From assembly GCA_032139905.1 (NCBI GenBank), contig JAQJDB010000007.1, positions 62,001-126,000 of the forward strand: a stretch of 64,000 nt of DNA, in the 5' to 3' direction. The notes below the pieces were generated by a model, which was given only the letters and a program-made list of their open reading frames with translations, did not search any database and was not told the origin of the DNA. Both the position numbers and the translations under genes were made by a program. This DNA is from Nitrospira sp. MA-1. GTDB lineage: Bacteria > Nitrospirota > Nitrospiria > Nitrospirales > UBA8639. This document shows positions 1 through 8,599 of this stretch, one piece after another. Position 1 is the stretch's first letter; every line of letters begins with the position of its first letter.

Positions 1-1
1 T

Positions 2-361
2 GCGTTGGAAAATCACGACCTGGTCTGTTTGCATATTCCCTTTTATGAGTGGGCTTTCAAGGATGGGCAGGCAGTGTCACCGTCACAATTAGGTGAATAT
101 CTTGGGCAAGTGGACGAGCAGGTGATCGGAGCCATCCATCAGTCTGATGGAAGCAAGGACTCACATCGGATCGTCGTCCTGGTGACCCCAAGTCCGCATG
201 GGCACAATGATGGAGAGGCTCCTGTATCGCCATATCTGGTGTTTGAAGGGTCGGAGGGGAAATCCGAAATTCATGCGGTCCCATTGAATGAACGGGAAGT
301 GGCCAACCGTCCCCTCCGTGATGCCACCAAATTGTTTGAGCGGTTTCTGGGGACTCACTAA
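2..361 (+). CDS. C-terminal part of a phosphoglycerate mutase-like protein (partial)
   Basis: The reading frame is open to the left edge, so only the last ~120 residues are present and the start lies outside the window. A C-terminal pattern of a beta strand (RIVVLVTP), a histidine-containing loop (PSPHGHND), then [10 protein letters not shown] and a closing amphipathic helix ([11 protein letters not shown]) resembles the end of archaeal-type cofactor-independent phosphoglycerate mutases (ApgM, alkaline phosphatase superfamily). The DH pair usually seen in that loop appears as PSPH, so the match is imperfect. It ends 5 bp before lysC, which suggests one operon. ApgM-like genes next to threonine/lysine pathway genes are known and may act as homoserine kinase-type enzymes; that role is inference. 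Confidence 0.45.
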   Translation, partial: ALENHDLVCLHIPFYEWAFKDGQAVSPSQLGEYLGQVDEQVIGAIHQSDGSKDSHRIVVLVTPSPHGHNDGEAPVSPYLVFEGSEGKSEIHAVPLNEREVANRPLRDATKLFERFLGTH

Positions 362-366
362 ATCCT

Positions 367-1602
367 ATGGCACGGTATATTCAAAAATTCGGCGGGACGT
401 CGGTGGGGAGTCTGGAACGAATCCAAAACGTCGCCCGGCTTATTGAGCGGACCTACCGGGAGGGGCATCAACTGGTGGTCGTGTTGTCTGCGATGAGCGG
501 GGAAACGGATCGGCTCATGAAGCTGGCCAAGACGTTGAGCATCGACCCGGATGACCGGGAACTCGATGTCTTGCTGTCCTCCGGAGAGCGTGTCACGATA
601 GCGCTGATGGCGATGACCCTCAAAAGTCTTGGGATGAAGGCGCAATCCTTTACCGGACGTCAGGTGGGTATTGTCACCGATAGCATGCATACCAAGGCCC
701 GGGTTTCCCGGGTTGATACCGACCGGGTGCTGGGAGCCTTGCGTGACGGGATTATTCCCATCGTGGCCGGGTTTCAAGGGATCAACGCCGCCTCCGATGT
801 GACGACGTTAGGACGCGGGGGATCTGATTTGACAGCCGTGGTGTTGGCGGCGGCGCTCAAGGCCGATACCTGCTTTATTTATACCGATGTGGATGGGGTG
901 TACACGGCCGATCCGAATATTGTGCCCGGCGCGAGGCGGTTGGATAAAATCTCCTATGAAGAAATGTTAGAGTTAGCGAGTCTGGGGGCTAAAGTCTTAC
1001 AGTCTCGTTCGGTAGAGTTAGCGGCTAAATATCAGGTGCCGGTGGAAGTGCGATCCAGTTTTCAAGACGGGCCTGGAACCTGCGTGGTAAAAGAGGATGT
1101 CGATATGGAACAAGTTTTAGTCTCGGGGGTCACGGGCGATCGGAATCAAGCCAAGGTCACGGTGGTCGGGGTCCCGGATCACCCTGGAATTGCGGCCACC
1201 CTGTTCTGCTCCATTGCCGAGGCCGCCATCAATGTGGATATGATTATTCAAAATGTGAGTCAGGATTCCCTGACGGATATTTCCTTTACCGTGCCCAGAG
1301 CTGATCTGACGCGGGGAATGAGTCTTGTTAGAGATATCGCCAAATCAGTGGAAGCCCGGACGGTTGAGGTGAACGAATCCATTGCCAAAGTTTCGTTAGT
1401 GGGAGTGGGGATGCGTTCGCATTCCGGCGTCGCAGCCAGAATGTTTCAGACCCTCTCACGTGAAGGCATTAATATCATGATGATCAGTACCTCGGAAATT
1501 AAAATCTCTTGTGTGGTGGAAGAAAAATATATGGAGTTAGCAGTTCGGGCCTTGCACCAGGAGTTTGAATTGGAAGTACCTCTGGAGCGCAGAAAAGCCT
1601 AG
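367..1602 (+). CDS. lysC: Aspartate kinase
   Basis: Phosphorylates L-aspartate with ATP, the first step to lysine, threonine, methionine and diaminopimelate; cytosolic. The 411-residue length is that of the monofunctional LysC family. The N-terminal kinase domain carries KFGGTSVG at residues 7-14 and GRGGSDLTA near residue 157. Two ACT domains follow (about residues 265-340 and 342-406), the usual site of allosteric feedback by lysine or threonine. The ATG follows the previous gene by 5 bp and cimA starts 11 bp downstream, so translation is probably coupled along an amino-acid operon. No disruption or odd composition is seen. Confidence 0.97.
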   Translation: MARYIQKFGGTSVGSLERIQNVARLIERTYREGHQLVVVLSAMSGETDRLMKLAKTLSIDPDDRELDVLLSSGERVTIALMAMTLKSLGMKAQSFTGRQVGIVTDSMHTKARVSRVDTDRVLGALRDGIIPIVAGFQGINAASDVTTLGRGGSDLTAVVLAAALKADTCFIYTDVDGVYTADPNIVPGARRLDKISYEEMLELASLGAKVLQSRSVELAAKYQVPVEVRSSFQDGPGTCVVKEDVDMEQVLVSGVTGDRNQAKVTVVGVPDHPGIAATLFCSIAEAAINVDMIIQNVSQDSLTDISFTVPRADLTRGMSLVRDIAKSVEARTVEVNESIAKVSLVGVGMRSHSGVAARMFQTLSREGINIMMISTSEIKISCVVEEKYMELAVRALHQEFELEVPLERRKA

Positions 1603-1613
1603 CATGGGGATGT

Positions 1614-3230
1614 GTGTCGACACCGATGGGGCATACGCATGATATGAATTCTCAATTTCCCGTCATTGAAATCTACGATACGACCCTCCGGGATGGGGCT
1701 CAGGCCGAAGATGTCAGCTTTTCGGTGGAGGATAAGGTTCGTATCGCCCTTAAATTAGATGAGCTGGGGGTCCCGTTCATTGAAGGAGGGTGGCCGGGAG
1801 CCAACCCGAAGGACATTGAGTTTTTCCACGTCATGAAATCGACTCCATTGCAGCACGCCAAAATCGTGGCATTTGGTTCGACGCGAAAAGCCAAAAATAC
1901 GGCAAAGGCCGATCCGACGCTGGAAGCCCTTTTATCCGCTGAGACGGATATTGTGACCATCTTCGGGAAAAGTTGGACCCTGCATGTAACGGAGGCCTTG
2001 GAAACGACGCTGGCCATTAATTTAGAACTGATTGCCGATTCCATTGCCTATCTCCGATCAAGGGGGCGGCAGGTGTTTTACGATGCCGAACATTTTTTCG
2101 ATGGCTATAAAATGGACCCCGCCTACGCCATGAAAACCATTCAAGCCGCGGTAGAAGCCGGGGCGGAGCGGATCGTGTTGTGTGATACCAATGGCGGAAC
2201 AATGCCCTGGGATATTGGTGAGATCTTTGCGAAGGTTCGTAAGAACTGTTCTGTTCCCCTAGGTATTCACGCACACAATGATGCGGAGATGGGCGTCGCC
2301 AATTCATTGACTGCCGTGCAAGCGGGAGCGATCCAGGTCCAGGGAACCATCAATGGTATTGGAGAACGGTGCGGGAATGCCAACCTGTGTTCCGTGATGG
2401 CTAATTTAGAATTGAAAATGGAGCGAACCGCTCTGGGAGATGGTCGATTAGCACAGCTTCGCACGATTTCCAATTATGTGGCCGAGATGGCAAATTTGAC
2501 TCCCAACAAACGACAGCCTTATGTGGGAGATACCGCATTTGCGCATAAGGGGGGGGTGCATATTCATGCGGTGCAAAAAAACCCGCTTACCTATGAACAT
2601 GTGAACCCGGATGTCGTTGGCAACCATCGCCGCGTACTTATTTCCGATAGCAGTGGCCGAAGTGCCGTGTTTGGAAAAATGGAAACTTTCGGCCTGGACC
2701 TTCCTCAGAATAATCCCAAGGTGCTCGAATTACTCGATTCTCTTAAAACGTTGGAATATGAAGGCTACCAATTTGAAGGAGCGGAAGGGTCTTTTGAATT
2801 GTTAGTGCGGAAAGCGATGGGGACCTATACGCCATCGTTTGAATTATTGGGGTGCCGGATCATTGTCGAGAAACGGAAAACCAAAGAAGACCCTATTTCC
2901 GAAGCCACGATTATGGTCAAAGTCGGGGAAGTGGTTGAACATACCGCGGCGGTTGGTGATGGACCAGTGAATGCTCTGGATCATGCCCTTCGCAAAGCTC
3001 TGGAGCATTTTTATCCCCAGTTACAGGAAATGAAGCTGCTGGACTATAAGGTCCGCGTGTTGACCGGACGACATGGAACCGGTTCTCGTGTGCGGGTCCT
3101 CATTGAGTCTGGTGATCACAAAGAGAAATGGGGGACGGTCGGGGTGTCGGAGAACATCATTGAAGCCAGTTGGCAGGCGTTGGCCGATAGCATTGAGTTT
3201 AAACTCATGAAGGAGAAGCCGCAAACATAA
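1614..3230 (+). CDS. cimA: (R)-citramalate synthase
   Basis: Condenses pyruvate with acetyl-CoA to citramalate, the threonine-independent entry to isoleucine. At 538 residues it has the length of the CimA/isopropylmalate synthase-like family (TIGR00977 type). The TIM-barrel begins with YDTTLRDGAQAED near residue 22, and the metal-binding HAHND motif is near residue 220. A C-terminal LeuA-type regulatory domain covers about residues 400-530. Start choice is open: GTG 1614 has GGGGA only 3 bp upstream, while in-frame ATG codons lie at 1626 and 1644. It sits 11 bp after lysC, so aspartate-family and branched-chain synthesis appear to be co-transcribed. Confidence 0.94.
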   Translation: MSTPMGHTHDMNSQFPVIEIYDTTLRDGAQAEDVSFSVEDKVRIALKLDELGVPFIEGGWPGANPKDIEFFHVMKSTPLQHAKIVAFGSTRKAKNTAKADPTLEALLSAETDIVTIFGKSWTLHVTEALETTLAINLELIADSIAYLRSRGRQVFYDAEHFFDGYKMDPAYAMKTIQAAVEAGAERIVLCDTNGGTMPWDIGEIFAKVRKNCSVPLGIHAHNDAEMGVANSLTAVQAGAIQVQGTINGIGERCGNANLCSVMANLELKMERTALGDGRLAQLRTISNYVAEMANLTPNKRQPYVGDTAFAHKGGVHIHAVQKNPLTYEHVNPDVVGNHRRVLISDSSGRSAVFGKMETFGLDLPQNNPKVLELLDSLKTLEYEGYQFEGAEGSFELLVRKAMGTYTPSFELLGCRIIVEKRKTKEDPISEATIMVKVGEVVEHTAAVGDGPVNALDHALRKALEHFYPQLQEMKLLDYKVRVLTGRHGTGSRVRVLIESGDHKEKWGTVGVSENIIEASWQALADSIEFKLMKEKPQT

Positions 3231-3285
3231 TGCCCGTCTCTTTGACCTAGGCTGACAAAGGGGAATCATCTGAAGAGCCCGGTTC

Positions 3286-3314
3286 TTGACATCATCTGCG
3301 TCGCCCGTTACGTT
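3286..3314 (+). promoter_or_regulatory. Possible sigma-70-type promoter before ihfA
   Basis: TTGACA at 3286-3291, a 17-bp spacer, then TACGTT at 3309-3314. The -35 box is perfect but the -10 box is weak (3 of 6). It would give the IHF-like gene a leader of about 75 nt. Confidence 0.3.
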
Positions 3315-3397
3315 GCTGCCTGCAACAACGGTCAAAAGCGTGAATTCACAATCCGTATGAACGGTCTTCGATACTACTTGTGAGGGGGTTTTGATTT

Positions 3398-3673
3398 ATG
3401 CGCAAGGCTGACATTGCTGAAATCATTACAGAGACGGCAGCTATCCAAAAAACCGACTCAATGGAAATGGTGGAGCATGTTCTGGATTTAATTAAGTCCA
3501 TGCTTCAAAAAGGAGAGGTCGTCAAAATTGCCGGATTTGGCAACTTTGTTGTCCGGAACAAGGGAGAGCGGAAAGGCAGGAACCCAAGAACCGGAGAGGA
3601 AATTGCCATTACGCCAAGACGAGTGGTGACTTTCCGGCCAAGCCAACTTTTTAAGAAATATGTCAATACTTGA
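3398..3673 (+). CDS. ihfA: HU/IHF-family DNA-binding protein (IHF alpha-like)
   Basis: A 91-residue DNA-bending protein. It has the helical N-terminal dimerisation part, then the beta-arm signature GFGNFVVRNKGERKGRNPRT at residues 47-66 with the intercalating proline in RNPRTGEE. The ending RPSQLFKKYVN resembles IHF-alpha more than HU. It would bend DNA at promoters and recombination sites; a sigma-54 activator in this window (29.7 kb) is the kind of system that often uses IHF. GAGGGGG lies about 8 bp before the ATG. A MerR gene follows, the same neighbour pheT-ihfA-merR clusters show in many bacteria. Confidence 0.9.
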   Translation: MRKADIAEIITETAAIQKTDSMEMVEHVLDLIKSMLQKGEVVKIAGFGNFVVRNKGERKGRNPRTGEEIAITPRRVVTFRPSQLFKKYVNT

Positions 3674-3740
3674 CTGGCAAGAATTTCGCTATCGGTCTCG
3701 TTCACTCTCTTGATAGATACACCGTGGGGTGAGTGCAGGT

Positions 3741-4091
3741 ATGGGGGGTGGAACAAAACACGAGGATAAGGCCTTTTATAAAATAGGGGAAGTCGCCGAT
3801 TTGACGAATCTTCCTGCGTATGTCTTGCGGTTTTGGGAGTCGGAATTCATTTTCCTTAAACCGAAGAAAAGTCAGGGAAAACATCGAGTCTATTCGAAAA
3901 ACGACATTGAAACGGTCTTTGAAATTAAACGAATGCTCTACGATGAAGGGTATACCATTGCGGGTTTGAAGCGATATTGGTATCGCAAAAAACGGTCAGA
4001 AAAAACCGCTCAAGTCCCAAAAGACCGTGTGGAAAAAGCAAAGGTTGAACTGCAAGGTATTTTGAAGATCCTGGGACGAGCGACGATGTAG
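3741..4091 (+). CDS. MerR-family transcriptional regulator
   Basis: About 116 residues with an N-terminal winged helix-turn-helix: [20 protein letters not shown], then a basic segment and [20 protein letters not shown], the second MerR recognition block. The C-terminal helix is short and basic with no metal- or drug-binding cysteines, so it is the small MerR type that usually accompanies ihfA. ATG 3741 is preferred because GGTGAG sits 7 bp upstream; an in-frame GTG at 3729 would add four residues. Its target is unknown. It lies 67 bp after the IHF gene and just before tRNA-Pro. Confidence 0.85.
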   Translation: MGGGTKHEDKAFYKIGEVADLTNLPAYVLRFWESEFIFLKPKKSQGKHRVYSKNDIETVFEIKRMLYDEGYTIAGLKRYWYRKKRSEKTAQVPKDRVEKAKVELQGILKILGRATM

Positions 4092-4139
4092 GTCATCGGA
4101 CAAAATGAAGGATGGGAATACGACTGGTGAGAATCATGT

Positions 4140-4216
<77 letters not shown>

Positions 4217-4298
4217 TGTTTTCCTGCCAGCAGAAGGGGTTTTTTCGTCTCCTCGGTATGATCAGAGCGGAGAGTCGTTTGGGCAGTACGAAGGCTCG

Positions 4299-4553
4299 CT
4301 AGGCTTGTAAGTCCTCCTCTTCAGCCAGCTCCTCACCCTCGGGCATTCCATACGCTACATATTTTGCATAAGAAAGATAAATCTGGCTACTGTCTCTCAT
4401 GGCCTTTGAGCCGGCCTTCATTCTATGGAATCGGTTTTTGGATTCCTCATCGGTCTGAGTTCCGAGTTGGCTCACGTGGTCCTGTAACAACATGGAATAG
4501 CGCTGCATCGCTTGCTCTATTTCCAAATAGGCTTGCAGAATTTCTTCTTGCAT
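4299..4553 (-). CDS. Small helical protein of unknown function
   Basis: 84 residues, predicted almost entirely helical, rich in Glu/Gln/Met with an acidic tail (PEGEELAEEEDLQA). A clear GGAGG lies about 7 bp before the ATG on the minus strand, which supports translation. No recognised domain, signal peptide or membrane segment. It stands alone between tRNA-Pro and the glycosyltransferase gene. I do not recognise a function. Confidence 0.6.
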   Translation of the reverse strand: MQEEILQAYLEIEQAMQRYSMLLQDHVSQLGTQTDEESKNRFHRMKAGSKAMRDSSQIYLSYAKYVAYGMPEGEELAEEEDLQA

Positions 4554-4791
4554 GAATGTTCCTCCAAAATAATGTTCTCCACCTTACAAAAGGCCGTTCC
4601 CTTGGTCAACTTTCTGGAGTTATAGGTTGGGAGTTTAGCATGAAGATGACCGAAGCTCGGGAAGGGTCACTCGAGAAGAACGGCCGTTTGACCGGTTTTT
4701 TTGATATTCAGTAAAATGCTTACTGGGTAGGAGGGTTTGCAACGTGTATCCCATCATAACTTTGCTATCTGTGGCATAGTCTGACCGATTC

Positions 4792-5553
4792 ATGAGCCTC
4801 CACCCGCCGCGCCATTGGATTTCCGTTGTCATTCCCATTAAAGATGAGCGGGAGAACATCCCGCTCTTGGCGAGCCAATTGCTCAAGTTTTTTGAGTCCA
4901 GGCCTGAAAGTGGGGCCGCGGCGTTTGAACTCGTGTTTGTGGATGATGGGAGTGTGGACGGGAGTGGACCCTTGCTGGATCAATTAGCCGGACAGTTTCC
5001 TGCGGTACTGGTGATCCATTTAGACCGGAATCATGGACAAACGGCGGCATTCGATGCAGGCTTTCGGGAAGCCAGGGGAGAACTTGTTGCGACCATGGAC
5101 GGGGATCTGCAGTATGACCCGAATGACTTTGCGAAACTTCTCCCCTATGTGGAACGCTATGATTTAGTGTGTGGGCGACGACAAGCCAGACATGACAGTC
5201 TGGTCCGCCGGTGGTCGTCAAAAATTGCCAACCAGGTTCGCAATTGGGCGGTGCATGATGGTATTTCAGATACCGGCTGTTCCTTGAAAGTCTTTAGGCA
5301 GGCCGTGGTCAAACGACTTCCTCCATTTAAAAACATGCACCGATTTTACCCGGCGTTGGCGCAAATGTACGGGTTTACGGTGACTGAAATCCCCGTCCAG
5401 CATTTTCCAAGAGCCCATGGGACATCAAAATACGGAATTGGCAACAGGCTGTTTGCCGGTCTGTATGATCTCTTCGCAGTCAGGTGGATGCAAAAACGCT
5501 GTTTGAACTACACCAAAAAGGGGATCCATCCTCCCTGGAAATCCGAACTGTAG
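4792..5553 (+). CDS. Family 2 glycosyltransferase (polyprenyl-phosphate sugar transferase type)
   Basis: 253 residues with a GT-A fold: SVVIPIKDERENIP near the start, FVDDGSVDGS near residue 50, and the metal-binding DGDLQYDP near residue 104. RAHGTSKYG near residue 208 is typical of DPM1/ArnC-like enzymes that move a sugar from a nucleotide to undecaprenyl or dolichyl phosphate. Unlike ArnC it has no C-terminal membrane segments, so it probably acts as a peripheral cytoplasmic enzyme. The next two genes (LAB_N protein, GT39 transferase) would suit moving or using a lipid-linked sugar, so a lipid A or glycan-modification pathway is likely. The exact sugar cannot be read from the sequence. Confidence 0.88.
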   Translation: MSLHPPRHWISVVIPIKDERENIPLLASQLLKFFESRPESGAAAFELVFVDDGSVDGSGPLLDQLAGQFPAVLVIHLDRNHGQTAAFDAGFREARGELVATMDGDLQYDPNDFAKLLPYVERYDLVCGRRQARHDSLVRRWSSKIANQVRNWAVHDGISDTGCSLKVFRQAVVKRLPPFKNMHRFYPALAQMYGFTVTEIPVQHFPRAHGTSKYGIGNRLFAGLYDLFAVRWMQKRCLNYTKKGIHPPWKSEL

Positions 5554-5613
5554 CATTCTTGAAGTGACCACCTGCTGGAAACAATTGAGGCACCACAAAA
5601 CTAACATGCGATT

Positions 5614-5641
5614 AAAGGGTTCTGAATGGAGGGAACCCTTT
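5614..5641 (+). promoter_or_regulatory. 9-bp perfect hairpin overlapping the LAB_N gene start
   Basis: AAAGGGTTC (5614-5622) pairs with GAACCCTTT (5633-5641) around a 10-nt loop that holds the ATG at 5626, and it ends in TTTT. It could be an intrinsic terminator of the GT2 gene, or a structure that controls initiation of the next gene. Confidence 0.4.
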
Positions 5642-5982
5642 TGGCGATTCATTCCCTGCTGCTGACGATGTTCGAATCATTCACAAATACACTCATGACC
5701 ATGTCGTTTGAGGAACTCCTCTGGATCGGTTTTGGGTTTTTGGGGCAGGGCATTTTTTTCTCACGCTGGTTGGTGCAATGGGTGGTGTCGGAACGCAACG
5801 AGGAAAGCCAGATTCCCATGTCATTTTGGTATATGAGCCTGGTTGGGAGTGTGATTGTACTCACCTACGCCATTCATATTGCCGACCTGGTATTCATGGC
5901 CGGCCAAAGCGTCGGAACCGTGGTGTATGTCCGCAATATCATGCTGCTCCATCAGGCCAATAAGCGAGTCGTGAGTGGATAG
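5626..5982 (+). CDS. LAB_N-domain membrane protein (lipid A biosynthesis N-terminal domain)
   Basis: 118 residues with three hydrophobic segments. The sequence GQGIFFSRWLVQWVVSE followed by SQIPMSFWYMSLVGSV is the signature of the LAB_N family (PF07578), found alone or fused in lipid A and lipid-linked sugar modification loci. The family is thought to work with GT2 and GT39 enzymes in handling lipid-linked sugars in the inner membrane. ATG 5626 lies in a hairpin loop; ATG 5668 is an alternative that removes 14 residues. The 3' end overlaps the next gene by 8 bp, so the two are co-translated. Confidence 0.8.
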   Translation: MEGTLLAIHSLLLTMFESFTNTLMTMSFEELLWIGFGFLGQGIFFSRWLVQWVVSERNEESQIPMSFWYMSLVGSVIVLTYAIHIADLVFMAGQSVGTVVYVRNIMLLHQANKRVVSG

Positions 5983-7714
5983 CTCTCACACTCACACTCT
6001 CTTTCCGTCCTTTCTCCGCTCTTCAATAACGCAATCGCCTCTTTCCCATCTGGTGTGTGTCCTGCTTCTGGCTGCCTGGCTATTGGGAGTAGAGGGCGGA
6101 TGGCTTCTTGGTCCGGATCTGGGGGCCCTCGGGTTGACGGACCGGGATGAGGGGAGCAATGCGGAAGCGGCAAGGGAAATGCTGGAGACCGGTGATTGGA
6201 TTTCCCCGACTCTCAACTATGAACCTCGCTATGCCAAACCGGCTTTTGTGTATTGGCTCATCAGCGGGTCCTATGCCCTGTTTGGCATGAATGAATTTGC
6301 CGCGCGGTTGCCTTCGGCTTTATCAGGTCTTTGCCTCCTGTTCCTTCAATATGTGTTTGTTCGAAGGTGGGCTGGCCTCACCGTGGCCATTTTTGCGTCG
6401 TGCATGTTGCTGCTGAATTTGGAGTTTTTGGGCATCAATCGCATGGTGCTGACTGATCCGGAACTGGTCGTGTTCACCACATTGGCCGGCTATAGCTTTT
6501 GGCACGCACTCCATCATGAACAGACCAAGCGCTGGCTGTTCGCCATCTTTTATCTGGCTATGGGATGCGGCATGTTGGTCAAGGGGCCCGTGGGCATTAT
6601 CATTCCGCTGATGGGGGTGATTCCCTATCTGACGTTGACGCGCCAATGGGGAATATTCTGGCAACGGGGCTTTCCCCTTGTCGGGATCGTGTTAGTTGCC
6701 GCTGTCGCGGCTCCCTGGTATGTGATGATGTTTCAAATACATGGGGATGCCTATTGGGCCGCGGCACAGGCCAATACCACCGGACGGTTCATGAATCCTA
6801 TGGAAGGTCATGGGGGGACGCTCTTATTTTATGTGCCGGTGTTGTTGGTTGGGTTTTTCCCATGGAGTGCCTTTCTCTTTTCCGTACTGTATGACACGTT
6901 AAAACGCTGGAAGGCATTCTGGCAGGGACAAGGCCTTGCCACGCAAGAGCAACATTTGGAGTGTTTCCTGAGCCTCTGGGTGGTGGGATTGTTGCTGTTC
7001 TTTACCCTCTCGGCCACGCGCCTGCCCCATTACATCTATCCTCTGTTTCCGGCGGCAGCCCTGCTGGTCGCTCTGTGGTGGAAGCGTTTCTTGAGAGAGG
7101 ACGCGCCGGTTGGACTGATCGCTTCCACTCGAGTCCTCATTGCGGCGGGATACCTCCTGGGTATCGCGATGATGTTTGTGCCGGCGATTTTTCAGTTGTT
7201 CATGAAGCAAATTGCCAAAGAATTTCCCGCTGCGGTCAACATAGACCTGGCGTGGCTTCCCTCACTGGTAGGCCTCGTCATGGTGGTGGGAACCATGCTC
7301 ATGCGTCAGTGCATGCAATCTGACGCCAAACGCCATCTGGCTTTATGGGTGGGATGCGGGATGATGCTGATCTTTACGGTATTGGTCGCACGAGGAGGAC
7401 TCTCGATTTACCAACAGTATTTCATCGGCCCCCCGCAGGAATTAGCTGTCATTGCCGGTTATAACTTGGGCCCGGATGACCGATTGATACAATTCGGCCG
7501 GAAACGCCCCTCCCTCAGTTTTTATGCCAAACGCAAAGTACACTTTCTTGGAGTGAATGATGAAGAACTCCCCCAACACCTTAATGCTCCCGGCCGAAAA
7601 ATGGCCATTATCCAATCTCAGCTTCGCGGACAACTTCCTGAAGCCATGGCCCATTGGACTGTTGTTCTGGACCACGGCGGTTTTTCTCTCCTCACCAGCG
7701 AACCCCTCTTATAA
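5975..7714 (+). CDS. ArnT-like family 39 glycosyltransferase
   Basis: 579 residues with about 11-13 hydrophobic segments. The first periplasmic loop contains LTDRDEGSNAEAAREMLETG, the acidic active-site loop of the PMT/ArnT (GT39/GT83) family, followed by KPAFVYW and RLPSALSG. Such enzymes move a sugar from undecaprenyl phosphate to lipid A or a protein on the outer face of the inner membrane. The gene starts with GTG 5975, overlapping the LAB_N gene by 8 bp. The last ~43 codons are repeated 767 bp downstream (see 8352-8481), so the 3' end was duplicated by an insertion or recombination event while this copy stayed full length. Confidence 0.87.
   Translation: MDSSHTHTLFPSFLRSSITQSPLSHLVCVLLLAAWLLGVEGGWLLGPDLGALGLTDRDEGSNAEAAREMLETGDWISPTLNYEPRYAKPAFVYWLISGSYALFGMNEFAARLPSALSGLCLLFLQYVFVRRWAGLTVAIFASCMLLLNLEFLGINRMVLTDPELVVFTTLAGYSFWHALHHEQTKRWLFAIFYLAMGCGMLVKGPVGIIIPLMGVIPYLTLTRQWGIFWQRGFPLVGIVLVAAVAAPWYVMMFQIHGDAYWAAAQANTTGRFMNPMEGHGGTLLFYVPVLLVGFFPWSAFLFSVLYDTLKRWKAFWQGQGLATQEQHLECFLSLWVVGLLLFFTLSATRLPHYIYPLFPAAALLVALWWKRFLREDAPVGLIASTRVLIAAGYLLGIAMMFVPAIFQLFMKQIAKEFPAAVNIDLAWLPSLVGLVMVVGTMLMRQCMQSDAKRHLALWVGCGMMLIFTVLVARGGLSIYQQYFIGPPQELAVIAGYNLGPDDRLIQFGRKRPSLSFYAKRKVHFLGVNDEELPQHLNAPGRKMAIIQSQLRGQLPEAMAHWTVVLDHGGFSLLTSEPLL
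7585..7714 (+). repeat. Direct repeat, copy 1: 3' end of the GT39 gene
   Basis: These 130 bp recur at 8352-8481 with about 12 mismatches by hand count (roughly 91% identical), both ending at the stop codon. The repeats bracket the toxin-antitoxin remnant. Confidence 0.9.
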
Positions 7715-7857
7715 ATTCGTCAGACTGAGGTGTTTTATTCCTAGGAGGTCGAATGTGATGTTGAAGCAAATCTCTGTGGCGTAGGCTATTTGGCAATCGA
7801 GATCAATGCACATTCCCTATGGAGCAGTAAGATGAATGGATGGGTTTCTTGCCTGCG

Positions 7858-8046
7858 TTAGTTGGAATTTAAAGGATATTCCAAGGATATTCCAAGGAGA
7901 AGATTCCAATTGGGAGAGATCTCGACTGCCATGAAAATACGTTCGAGAAATTGTTTGGCGTAATCGGGAGAGTCTTTTGAGATGTACGTGTGGAGGTCCT
8001 GGAGGTCAGTTTTGGCTCGAAATGACCACTCGATTGTCATGGCCAA
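7858..8046 (-). pseudogene. Truncated ParE/RelE-type toxin
   Basis: 62 codons. The N-terminal half (IEWSFRAKTDLQDLHTYISK, then DYAKQFLERIF) fits the ParE/RelE toxin family, where the first half forms two helices. The C-terminal beta strands with the usual catalytic or gyrase-binding arginines are missing; after residue 43 the sequence no longer matches the family and soon stops. Family members are about 95 residues, so the toxin is probably inactive. It overlaps the antitoxin gene by 41 bp, more than usual, which may also reflect frameshifting. Confidence 0.6.
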
Positions 8047-8215
8047 GTATTTCAGCCTTCAGTTGTTGATGGGGAACGGTACGCCCCACCTCGATATCAG
8101 CCAACCCGGTTTCCAATTTCTGTTTCACATACAATTCATACATAATATCATTCCAGGTCACCTGATCAGATAGTCGTTCGAGAACTTCGCGGGCAGCTTC
8201 TTTGGCGGTGGCCAT
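8006..8215 (-). CDS. Antitoxin of a ParE/RelE-type module
   Basis: 69 residues: an N-terminal helical part and VTWNDIMYELYVKQKLETGL, a pattern shared with the antitoxin at 51687-51875 (TWDDLMHEIYVREAIEKGL). Such small proteins bind and neutralise ParE-like toxins and repress their own promoter. GGAGA lies about 8 bp before the ATG. The C-terminal ~12 residues overlap the toxin gene in another frame and may not be original. The partner toxin looks broken, so this may be a leftover antitoxin. Confidence 0.65.
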   Translation of the reverse strand: MATAKEAAREVLERLSDQVTWNDIMYELYVKQKLETGLADIEVGRTVPHQQLKAEILGHDNRVVISSQN

Positions 8216-8351
8216 GGACTTGTCTCCTTTTTATGGAAGGATTGAGTGAATGGTTCTTGATTCGATAATTTAAATAGTTTACCAGATCATTTATGCCTAA
8301 TATATCCGAGACGGATAGTGGAATGTCTCGATGTTTAGTTACTTGCCTCTC

Positions 8352-8481
8352 TGCTCCCGGCCGAAAAATGGCCATTATCCAAACTCACCTTCGAGGACAA
8401 CTTCCCGAAGGCATGGCCCAGTGGACTGTCGTTCTGGACCACGGCGGTTTTTCTCTCCTCACCAGCGAACCTTTGCTCTAA
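8352..8481 (+). pseudogene. Direct repeat, copy 2: detached 3' end of the GT39 gene
   Basis: Encodes APGRKMAIIQTHLRGQLPEG and the remaining C-terminal residues of the GT39 transferase in frame, ending at the TAA at 8479-8481, with no upstream gene body. It differs from the 7585-7714 copy at scattered, often synonymous positions, so it is either an old duplication or was brought in from a related strain. It has no start of its own. Confidence 0.85.
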
Positions 8482-8599
8482 ATGAAAATGGAAAGCCAGG
8501 GTTTTCCGGAATTTCTTCTGGCGTAAGGAGGTTTGATCCACCGAGTCAGTGAGTGCTCGGTCTCAAGAATTCCCAGCGAATCATCGCACATGCGCCTTT

